Shown piece by piece: positions 1 to 6,902 of a stretch of 64,000 nucleotides of DNA. The stretch covers positions 1 through 64,000 of the forward strand of contig CAVSIZ010000005.1 of the NCBI GenBank assembly GCA_963728125.1, given 5' to 3'. The stretch is from CAWDCV01 sp963728125 (GTDB taxonomy: Bacteria; Actinomycetota; Actinomycetes; CAWDCV01). A program made the position numbers and the translations under genes. The first letter of the stretch is position 1. The number at the start of each line of letters is the position of its first letter. The notes under the pieces were generated by a model. That model saw only the letters and a list, made by a program, of their open reading frames with translations, ran no database searches and had not been told where the DNA came from.

Positions 1-24
1 GTAATCATGAATAGGCGTCTAGAG

Positions 25-318
25 CTACGTCTCCGTGGTGCGAGCGGCGACACCGTCCAGGCGGAGCGTCAGCGACTCGTCGCGGTGACTGCCCGTCGAG
101 CCGACGTGCTTCTCCGGCACCGTGGGTCCGTTCTTCAGTACGCCGTACAGCGCCATCGCGTGGCCGCGCCCGACGCCGTACTCGTCCTTGAGCCAGTCCA
201 CGACGACGGTGGACTTGGTGTCAGGCCCGTATCCGCGTTCGGTGGCTTCGTCGAGCAGTTGCTGCGGGGTCTTGCCGGTCTTCTTCTCAACCGCGTCGAG
301 GTACGCCTGGTACGACAT
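25..318 (-). CDS. DUF4287 domain protein
   Basis: A 97-residue protein that opens with SYQAYLDAVEKKTGKTP and continues with a KSTVVVDWLKDEYGVGRGHAMAL segment split over two helices. This is the DUF4287 signature, a short helical domain of unknown function common in actinobacteria. The domain fills about residues 2-65. The remaining 30 residues are polar and probably disordered. It is the last gene of a minus-strand run behind the thiolase, 62 bp upstream. Nothing in the sequence ties it to fatty-acid degradation apart from position. Family call is good; function is unknown. Confidence 0.8.
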   Translation of the reverse strand: MSYQAYLDAVEKKTGKTPQQLLDEATERGYGPDTKSTVVVDWLKDEYGVGRGHAMALYGVLKNGPTVPEKHVGSTGSHRDESLTLRLDGVAARTTET

Positions 319-380
319 GTCGAAGCTCCCTTCTCAGGAGTGCAGACTCAGCAGGGACCAGGAAGTCATCGCAGGTCGCG

Positions 381-1542
381 CTAGAGCAGTTCGATGATGG
401 TGGCGTTGGCCATGCCGCCGCCCTCGCACATCGTCTGCAGGCCGTAGCGGGTGCCGTCGCGGCGCATGCGGTGCAGCATCGTGGTGAGGATCCGCGCCCC
501 CGAGGCACCGAGCGGGTGGCCCAGCGCCATCGCGCCGCCGTTGGGGTTCGTCACCTTCGGGTCGGCACCGATGTCGGCGTACCAGGCGCCGAGCACCGAT
601 GCGAACGCCTCGTTGACCTCGAATGTGCCGATGTCGGACAGGGCGAGACCGCTGCGGTCGAGCACCTTCTTGGTTGCCGGGATCGGGGCCGTCAGCATGA
701 TGATCGGGTCCACGCCCGCGGTGACGCCGGTGTGGAAGCGGGCGATCGGCTGCAGGCCCGCTCGCTCGGCGATGGCCGACGTGGTGACAACCATCGCCGC
801 GGCACCGTCGGAGATCTGCGACGCGTTGCCCGCGGTGACGACGCCGTCCTCCTTGAAGACCGTCCGCAGCTTCGCGAGGGTCTCCACGCTCGTGCCCGGG
901 ACGGATGCCCTGGTCGCGACCGAACGGCCCGTCAGGCGTCTCGACGACGAGGATCTCCTCGTCGAACAGTCCCTGATCGGCTGCGGCCGCGGCGCGCTCG
1001 TGCGACGCCACCGCGAGCGAGTCCAGATCCTCACGACTGAGTCCCCACCGCGAGGCGATCATCTCGGCGCTGATGCCCTGCGGCACGAGGCCGTCGTCGT
1101 ACCGCGCCTTCATCATTGGCCCGAACGGGCCGTCGCCGCCGACCATGCTCGAGAACATCGGCACCCGCGACATGACCTCGACGCCACCGGCGATCACGAC
1201 GTCCTGCTGACCGGAGATCACCGCCGCGGCCGCCATGTGCAGGGCCTGCTGGCTCGATCCGCACTGCCGGTCGATCGTCACCCCGGTGACGTCCTCGGGC
1301 AGACCCGCCGCCAGCGCGGCATTGCGCGCGACATTGAACGACTGCTCGCCGATCTGCGAGACGCAGCCGAGCACGACATCGTCGACGAGCTCCGGATCGA
1401 CACCGGCCCGGCGAATCGCCTCATCGATGACGAGCGCCGCCAGATCCACGGGATGGACGTCGCGCAGTGCACCACGGTCCGGCTTGCCGACACCCACGGC
1501 GGTGCGCACGGCGCTGACGATGACTGCATCGCGGTCAGGCAT
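381..1542 (-). CDS. Acetyl-CoA C-acyltransferase (thiolase II), apparent frameshift
   Basis: Catalyses the thiolytic last step of beta-oxidation (3-ketoacyl-CoA plus CoA to acetyl-CoA plus a shortened acyl-CoA). The first frame holds the nucleophile Cys94 in DRQCGSSQQALHMA. The second frame holds the NEAF segment, the GHPLGASGARI histidine motif and the C-terminal acid/base Cys in QTMCEGGGMA. The reading frame changes near 895-901 inside a CCCGGG run: the first frame reads DQGIRPG and the next reads GTSVETLAKL, and removal of one C restores DQGIRPGTSVETL. All catalytic residues survive, so an assembly error is as likely as a true pseudogene. Starts 45 bp after the acyl-CoA dehydrogenase and is probably co-transcribed with it. 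Confidence 0.87.
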
Positions 1543-1587
1543 TGGTCTCCCCTTCCGGGACTATCCATGATCGGTCGGCCGTGACAA

Positions 1588-2811
1588 TCACGCCAGATCG
1601 GTCTCGAGTTCCGCGCGTGCAATCGCCCGCAGGTGAACTTCGTCCGGGCCGTCGGCCAGCCGCAGAGTGCGCACCTGGGCCCACATCGCGGCGACTGGGA
1701 CGTCGTCGGACACGCCCGCGCCGCCGTACAGCTGGATGGCCTTGTCGAGAACCCACGACGCCGTCCGCGGTACTGCCACCTTGATGGCGGCAATTTCGAT
1801 CCGGGCCTCCTTTGCGCCGACGGTGTCGATCAGCCACGCGGTCTTGAGCGTGAGCAGCCGTGCCTGCTCCAGCCGGATCCGTGACTCGGCGATCCACTCC
1901 CGGACGACACCTTGCTTCGCCAGCGGCTGGCCGAACGCTGTCCGCGCTGTGGCCCGCGCGCACATGAGTTCGAGCGCGCGCTCGGCCATCCCGAGCATGC
2001 GCATGCAGTGGTGGATGCGCCCCGGCCCGAGTCGCGCCTGGGCCATCGCGAAGCCCCCGCCGCGCGGCCCGAGGAGGTTCGAGATCGGCACCCGCACGTC
2101 GTCGTACGAGATGACGCCGTGCCCGCCGTGCGGCCCGTCGTCGTACCCGAAGACCGTCGTCGATCTCTCGACGGTCAGGCCGGGGGTATCGAGCGGGACG
2201 AGCACCATCGAGTGCTGGGCATGCCGATCGGCATCGGGGTCGGTCACGGCCATCACGATCGAGATCGCGCATTCGGGGCGCAGCGCGCCGGTCGACCACC
2301 ACTTGCGACCGTTGAGGACGATCTCGTCGCCGACGATGTGCGCGGTGGTAGCGATATTGGTGGCGTCCGACGACGCGACGTCCGGCTCGGTCATCGAGAA
2401 GCACGAGCGAATCTCACCCTCGAGGAGCGGCTCGAGCCACGCCTTGCGCTGCTCGTCGGTGGCGAACATGTGCAGCAGCTCCATGTTGCCGGTGTCAGGC
2501 GCCGAGCAGTTCATCGCCTCGGGAGCGATCGCGGGGGAGCGACCGGACAGCTCCGCCACTGGGGCGTAGTCGAGGACCGTGAGTCCCGCCCCGTCCTCGG
2601 CGTCCGGCAGGAACAGGTTCCACAGCCCGCGGCGGCGTGCCTCGGCCTTGAGCTCCTGCAGCACTGCCGGGGTGCGGAACGGCGTGCCTGCCGCACGGTT
2701 CGCGGCCGCTTGTTCCTCGAAGGTGTGCTCGGTGGGGTAGACGTGCTCGGTTAGGAACGTCTCGACCTTGCGCTGGTACTCGGCCGAGCGCTCACTGTGG
2801 CGAAAGTCCAT
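1588..2811 (-). CDS. Acyl-CoA dehydrogenase, ACAD10/11-like
   Basis: A 407-residue FAD-dependent acyl-CoA dehydrogenase that introduces the alpha-beta double bond into acyl-CoA. The N-terminal helical domain covers about residues 1-130. The middle beta domain has the substrate/FAD motif CFSMTEPDVASSDATN and NGRKWWSTGA. The C-terminal helical domain has TAFGQPLAKQGVV and the FAD-contacting IQLYGGAGVSDDVP. The LADGPDEVHLR ending and the overlap with a phosphotransferase gene match the ACAD10/ACAD11 type, where animals fuse these two domains. Its ATG lies 20 bp inside the phosphotransferase gene, which points to coupled translation. Substrate length cannot be told from the sequence. Confidence 0.93.
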   Translation of the reverse strand: MDFRHSERSAEYQRKVETFLTEHVYPTEHTFEEQAAANRAAGTPFRTPAVLQELKAEARRRGLWNLFLPDAEDGAGLTVLDYAPVAELSGRSPAIAPEAMNCSAPDTGNMELLHMFATDEQRKAWLEPLLEGEIRSCFSMTEPDVASSDATNIATTAHIVGDEIVLNGRKWWSTGALRPECAISIVMAVTDPDADRHAQHSMVLVPLDTPGLTVERSTTVFGYDDGPHGGHGVISYDDVRVPISNLLGPRGGGFAMAQARLGPGRIHHCMRMLGMAERALELMCARATARTAFGQPLAKQGVVREWIAESRIRLEQARLLTLKTAWLIDTVGAKEARIEIAAIKVAVPRTASWVLDKAIQLYGGAGVSDDVPVAAMWAQVRTLRLADGPDEVHLRAIARAELETDLA

Positions 2812-3847
2812 CGCGCCCTCCTGTCGAGGCCAGCACGTCGAGCCCCGACCGGATCAGGATCGGAACCGACGAGCCGAACCGGTCGAAACCTGGTCCCACA
2901 GTCTTGCCCTGCAGGAAGCGGTTGTGGATCCCCTCGGCGATGACGGCGAGCTTGAACCAGCCGAAGGCGACGTACCAGGGCAGTGGCGACAGGTCGCGCG
3001 GCGAACCGGCGGCGTACCGATCTACAAGGTCGGTAGCTGTCAGGAACCCCGCCTCCACCGCCAGCATCGGCATGACGAAGCGGCCGGCGTTCGCCAGCTC
3101 CTGGTAGACGACGAGCAGCCCAACGTCGGTCAGTGGGTCGCCGAGCGTGGCCATCTCCCAGTCGACCACTGCGGCAACGCGGTCGATGTCCGGGGAGTAG
3201 ATGACGTTGGTGAGCCGGTAGTCGCCATGAACGATGCCAGGCGCCGACTGGGCGGGGACCGACGATGCCAGGCCGTCGAGGACGCGCTGGTAGTTGGCCC
3301 GCGGTTCGGTCTCGGAGGCGTCCCACTGCTTCGACCAGCGGCGTAGCTGCCGATCGAGGAAGCCGTCGGGACGGCCGAGCTCACCGAGTCCGACGTCCAC
3401 CGGATCGAGCGCGTGCAGGGCGAGCAGGGTGTCGACGAGGAGATCGCAGCTGCGCGCCGCCGTGGCCGGCGTGAGGTCGTCGAGAGCGTGCGGCTGGTCG
3501 AGCACCACACCGTCCACGAAGTCCATGACGTAGAACGGCGCCCCGATCACCTCAACGTCTTCGCACAGCACCACCGGTTCAGCCACGGGTACCTCGGTGC
3601 CGTGCAGACCGCGAAGGATGCGGAACTCTCGCGCCATGTCGTGCGCCGTCGGCAGCGTGTGGGCCAGCGGTGGACGGCGCAGCGCCCAGCGAGAGACGCC
3701 GTCGGTCAGGCGATAGGTGAGGTTGGACCTCCCGCCCGTGAGGAGCGATGCCGTCAGCGGGCCCCGGCGCAGGCTGGGCTGCTCTCGGTCCAGCCAGCGA
3801 GTGAGCGCATCGAGATCGAGCCCGACGGGCGCTGCGCTGTCACTCAA
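2792..3847 (-). CDS. APH-type phosphotransferase (ACAD10/11 N-domain-like)
   Basis: A 351-residue aminoglycoside-phosphotransferase-fold kinase. The N-lobe has LLTGGRSNLTYRL, an APH-type nucleotide-binding strand. The catalytic loop is IVHGDYRLTNVIY (HGD aspartate) and the metal-binding motif is VVDWEMATLGDPLTDVG, a DWE in place of kinase DFG. Fused kinase domains of this kind in human ACAD10/11 phosphorylate 4-hydroxyacyl-CoAs so that the dehydrogenase partner can process them; here the two proteins are separate but overlap. First gene of a four-gene operon. The 152 bp to the divergent phosphatase gene should hold both promoters. The role in 4-hydroxy acid degradation is an inference from the family. 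Confidence 0.88.
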   Translation of the reverse strand: MSDSAAPVGLDLDALTRWLDREQPSLRRGPLTASLLTGGRSNLTYRLTDGVSRWALRRPPLAHTLPTAHDMAREFRILRGLHGTEVPVAEPVVLCEDVEVIGAPFYVMDFVDGVVLDQPHALDDLTPATAARSCDLLVDTLLALHALDPVDVGLGELGRPDGFLDRQLRRWSKQWDASETEPRANYQRVLDGLASSVPAQSAPGIVHGDYRLTNVIYSPDIDRVAAVVDWEMATLGDPLTDVGLLVVYQELANAGRFVMPMLAVEAGFLTATDLVDRYAAGSPRDLSPLPWYVAFGWFKLAVIAEGIHNRFLQGKTVGPGFDRFGSSVPILIRSGLDVLASTGGRDGLSPQ

Positions 3848-3999
3848 CGCGCACCATGACCTTCCCGAGCGCTGTCACCGTAGCGGGTGCTCTCACACCC
3901 GTCCCTACTCCATGCAACGTAACCCCACGCGCGCGACTTGCCCGACGATCTCCATGACCGCCGGTTGACTGACCCATCGCGAGCGGCCAGGAGGAGCGC

Positions 4000-4707
4000 G
4001 TGGCCAGGAGACGCATCTACCTGATGCGGCACGGCGACGTGCAGTACTTCGTCACGGATCGGGAGCCCGCAGCCTCGCAGTCGGTCGAGTTGACCGAACG
4101 TGGTCATGAACAGGCGCGGGCCGCTGGGCGGGCACTGCGGACGGTGCGCTTCGACCGGGTGATCACCAGCGGTCTCGACCGCGTGATCGAAACGGCACGG
4201 ATCGTGCTGGACGCCAGCGATCACGCCGACCAGCCGGAGATCGAGACCTGGCCCGAGTTCGAGGAGTTTCGTGTCTCGCATCTGGCCGATCTGGCCGAGC
4301 ACGAGGTGGATGCGGCCTTCTTCACGGTCTTCCACAGCGCTACCCCGGACCGTGAGATGTCCTACCTGTTCGGTGAGAACGTCGGCTCGCTGCTCGACCG
4401 CGTCAACATCGAGCTGGATCACTTGATCGCGGATGAATTATGGGAAACAGCGCTCGTCGTCCTCCATGGCGGCGTCAACCGCGCGATCCTCTCCCGCGCG
4501 ATTACCGGCACGCCGGTGTTCCTCGGTCGGCTCGAGCAGACGCCCGGTTGCATCAACATCCTCGATCACGGACCGGACTGGTTCGTACGCGCCGTCAACG
4601 TCATACCCGACAATCCGGCCCACGTCGGTCCGCGCGAGTCATCGCTGGAAGAGATCGCCGACGCCTATCGCGCGTACCGCGGGTATCCCGTGCCCGGACC
4701 TCGCTGA
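4000..4707 (+). CDS. Histidine phosphatase family protein
   Basis: A 235-residue member of the phosphoglycerate-mutase-like histidine phosphatase superfamily. The catalytic LMRHGD motif lies at about residues 8-13. A second RxxxTA element (SGLDRVIETA) follows at about 56-65, and the second histidine is in VVLHGGVNRAIL at about residue 155. The GTG start is preceded by GAGGAG at 3991-3996. TGA at 4705-4707 is 8 bp from the GTG of the glycosyltransferase, so the two are probably one operon. Substrate unknown; such enzymes range from mutases to small-metabolite phosphatases. Confidence 0.87.
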   Translation: MARRRIYLMRHGDVQYFVTDREPAASQSVELTERGHEQARAAGRALRTVRFDRVITSGLDRVIETARIVLDASDHADQPEIETWPEFEEFRVSHLADLAEHEVDAAFFTVFHSATPDREMSYLFGENVGSLLDRVNIELDHLIADELWETALVVLHGGVNRAILSRAITGTPVFLGRLEQTPGCINILDHGPDWFVRAVNVIPDNPAHVGPRESSLEEIADAYRAYRGYPVPGPR

Positions 4708-4715
4708 CCACAGGG

Positions 4716-6149
4716 GTGGCACCAGATCGGATCATTCACGGCCTGGCGTTCTTCCCGCGCGGGGGGTCGGCGCAGGTGGTGCGCTATCTCGCTCTTGCGC
4801 AGCGCGACGCGGGTTGGGCGCCAACGGTGGTGACGGGTTCGCTCGGGCACGCCGGAGACATCGGACACGCGGCGACGTTCTTCGCCGGGCTTCCGCTCGT
4901 CGTGGCCGACTTCGGACCCGCCGTGGCTGCTTGGGAGCGCGGGTACGACCCGATGGCGCAGGCGATTCCGATGCACCCCTCGTACGAGGATCGCTCGGGG
5001 GTTCCGGATCGAATCTTCACCGCACTGACTCCGTCGCTTGCCGAGCACCAGGTTCGTGCCTGGCGCCGAGTGCTCGATCGGGTCGACGCGTCTGCACCGT
5101 CGGTGCTGCACCTGCACCACCTGACGCCGCTGCACGAAGCGGCGATGCAGAAGTGGCCCGCCATTCCAGTGGTGACGCACCTGCACGGCACTGAGCTGCT
5201 GATGATGGAAGCGATTCGCGGCTCACGCCTCGCTGCGGATGCCGTCCTGCCCGCGTCCTGGGCGTACGCCGACTATTGGCTGCAGCGGTTGCGAACCACT
5301 GCTCGTCGCAGCAGCCATATCGTCGCCCTGTCCGCCGACCACGCCGAACGAGCGATCGACGTGCTTGGGGTGTCTGCCGACGACGTGAGCGTCATACCGA
5401 ACGGCGTCGATGTCGAACGGTTTCGTCCCCGGCATCTGAGCGGACCGGAACGCCTCGCGTTGCTGCGCCGGTGGCTGGTCGAGGATCCGCAGGGCTGGGA
5501 TGCGAGCGGCCGCCCCGGCAGCATTCGCTACTCAGATGCGGACCTCGCCGCCTTCGTCGACGGTGATGTCGTCCGTCCGGTGCTGCTCTTCGTCGGCCGG
5601 TTCACCGCTGTGAAGCGACTGCCGTTGCTGCTGAAGGCGTACGCACGCGTGCGGCAGCGACTCGGTCCGATCGCGCCGCTGCTCATCTGGGGCGGCTACC
5701 CCGGTGAGTGGGAGGGAAGGCATCCGGCTGAGCTTGCCGGTCCGCAAGACGGCGTCTTCTTCCTCGGCTGGCGCGGTCATGACGAGTTGCCCCTCGGCCT
5801 CGCCTGCGCGGACCTCCTCGTCGCGCCCTCGGTGAGAGAAGCATTCGGATCGGTATACCTCGAGGCGATGGCCGCCGGCGTGCCGGTCGTCGCCACCCGA
5901 ACCGGTGGACCAGCGACGTTCATCAATACGGACAGCGCAGCACCTGTGGGATGGCTGATACCACCCGATGACGAGCTCGCTCTGACTGAGGTCCTCGTCG
6001 AGGCACTCACCCATCCAGAGGCCCGGCGAGCGCGAGGCGATGCCGCCGTCGCCGTCGTCCGGCAGCAGTTCTCCTGGGCGCGGATTGCCGCCGCCATGTC
6101 CGCGACGTACGAACGGGCCAGGACCGCCCGGAGCTTCTCGGATCGATGA
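4716..6149 (+). CDS. Glycosyltransferase family 4
   Basis: A 477-residue GT-B fold glycosyltransferase. The acceptor domain begins with LAFFPRGGSAQVVRYLAL, a glycine-rich loop, and contains VVTHLHGTELLMM. The C-terminal donor domain has LLFVGRFTAVKRLPLLLKA and the GT4 motif APSVREAFGSVYLEAMAAG with the two spaced glutamates, then VPVVATRTGGP. The open frame extends 276 bp upstream inside the phosphatase gene, but conserved residues begin at the GTG at 4716, just after the phosphatase stop. Sugar donor and acceptor are not evident. Together with the phosphatase it may form a glycoside-making pair. Confidence 0.87.
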   Translation: MAPDRIIHGLAFFPRGGSAQVVRYLALAQRDAGWAPTVVTGSLGHAGDIGHAATFFAGLPLVVADFGPAVAAWERGYDPMAQAIPMHPSYEDRSGVPDRIFTALTPSLAEHQVRAWRRVLDRVDASAPSVLHLHHLTPLHEAAMQKWPAIPVVTHLHGTELLMMEAIRGSRLAADAVLPASWAYADYWLQRLRTTARRSSHIVALSADHAERAIDVLGVSADDVSVIPNGVDVERFRPRHLSGPERLALLRRWLVEDPQGWDASGRPGSIRYSDADLAAFVDGDVVRPVLLFVGRFTAVKRLPLLLKAYARVRQRLGPIAPLLIWGGYPGEWEGRHPAELAGPQDGVFFLGWRGHDELPLGLACADLLVAPSVREAFGSVYLEAMAAGVPVVATRTGGPATFINTDSAAPVGWLIPPDDELALTEVLVEALTHPEARRARGDAAVAVVRQQFSWARIAAAMSATYERARTARSFSDR

Positions 6150-6271
6150 CGTCGAGTCGGTGTCCGCTGGTTGCCCGAGGGGCCAGTACAGTGCCGCTGC
6201 TCGAGTCGTTCCAGCGGGCGTGTTATCTCATCGCCCGATTGACTCATCCAACTTTTGGGCAGGAGGCCTTC

Positions 6272-6343
6272 GTGAACACCAGAACTCTCGCCATCATCGC
6301 CTTGGTGCTTGTCGTCATCGTGATCTTGATCCTGGTCCTCTAG
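6272..6343 (+). CDS. Micro-ORF A: 23-residue hydrophobic single-pass peptide
   Basis: A GTG-started 23-codon frame with AGGAGG five bases upstream. It encodes MNTRT followed by 18 residues that are almost all Ile, Leu, Val or Ala, so one transmembrane helix with a short positive N-terminus. A second copy lies exactly 555 bp downstream at 6827. Of the nine codons that differ, six are synonymous and three conservative (Leu/Ile, Leu/Val, Ile/Phe), with no indel, and both end in stop codons (TAG, TGA). This pattern argues for selection on the peptide. The 36 bp before the start are also shared (31 of 36 bases). No family recognised. Confidence 0.68.
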   Translation: MNTRTLAIIALVLVVIVILILVL

Positions 6344-6358
6344 CGATCACGCTGGTCG

Positions 6359-6423
6359 CTAGTCAGATCGGTCGGTCCGCTGTGAGGCCAGCGCCACCAG
6401 CTCGGTACGGCTGGTGGCGCAGG
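6359..6423 (-). pseudogene. Remnant of a luxR 3' end
   Basis: Read on the minus strand this stretch encodes ATSRTELVALASQR and then a stop. The true LuxR-type gene at 6903-9844 ends with ATSRTEVVALAYQR, 12 of 14 residues the same, and lies in the same position relative to micro-ORF B. The unit micro-ORF plus convergent luxR tail is therefore present twice. In this copy only the last part of the HTH domain survives, and it joins a different HTH-containing fragment. Confidence 0.62.
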
Positions 6424-6429
6424 CCTGGC

Positions 6430-6738
6430 GGACGCCCCTGCGCGAGGTATCGCTGCGAAAAGCTGCGACACTCGCTGTGGTGATACATCCAACACGGTCG
6501 CAATCTCACGTCCAGACAGGCCAGCGTCCCTGAGTTGCCGCACCAAGATGCTGAGACCTCTCGGCAGCCTGAGTTTGCGCTACTGCCGTCCTGTCGGATG
6601 CCTCCCGGGGCTCCTGTAGCAGTGCGTCGAGGTTGTTCCCAGACTTATGGCAAGTTCTCAACCGACGTCGTCGGGGCTAGCGTCAAGATCGGCGGCGATG
6701 TAGCCGTGAACCATCGCCTCGGCCTCGCCAAGAGTTAG
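6430..6738 (-). pseudogene. Decayed HicB-like antitoxin gene
   Basis: In three successive minus-strand frames one reads LTLGEAEAMVHGYIAADLDA, then LDALLQEPREASDRTA, then VRQLRDAGLSGREIATVLDV followed by SPQRVSQLF. This is the order of actinobacterial HicB-like antitoxins: a GEAEAM helix in the HicB fold, a charged linker, and a C-terminal helix-turn-helix. A stop codon follows SPDDVG, two frame changes are needed and the N-terminal beta strands are missing, so it is not functional. No toxin gene is adjacent. The segment separates the two micro-ORF copies. Confidence 0.52.
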
Positions 6739-6826
6739 ACCCACTTCTCATGTGGTCCGCGTCTGCTTCCGCCCTTGACATGCACCCTTCCGATTGACTC
6801 ATGCAACTTTCGGGCAGGATGCATCC

Positions 6827-6898
6827 GTGAATACCAGAACCATTGCCATCATTGCCGTGGTGCTCGTCGTCATCGTGATCCTGTTCCTCGTCCTCTGA
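6827..6898 (+). CDS. Micro-ORF B: paralogue of the 23-residue hydrophobic peptide
   Basis: Second copy of the micro-ORF at 6272, also GTG-started and 23 codons long, beginning MNTRTIAIIAVVLVV. Its leader shares CGATTGACTCAT and CAACTTT with copy A, but the Shine-Dalgarno is weaker (GCAGGAT). A TTGACA hexamer lies at 6775-6780, without a clear -10. It ends four bases before the stop of the convergent luxR gene, so the two transcripts overlap tail to tail. Function unknown; a membrane micro-protein is the simplest reading. Confidence 0.66.
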   Translation: MNTRTIAIIAVVLVVIVILFLVL

Positions 6899-6902
6899 CG
6901 GG

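Noticed and set aside
4440..4715. Upstream extension of the glycosyltransferase frame
   Set aside because: It overlaps the phosphatase gene and shows no family residues; the GTG at 4716 fits better.
5017..6014. Antisense frames over the glycosyltransferase (for example 5532-6014)
   Set aside because: Low-complexity Arg/Gly/Glu reads with no ribosome site or family motif; shadows of the true frame.
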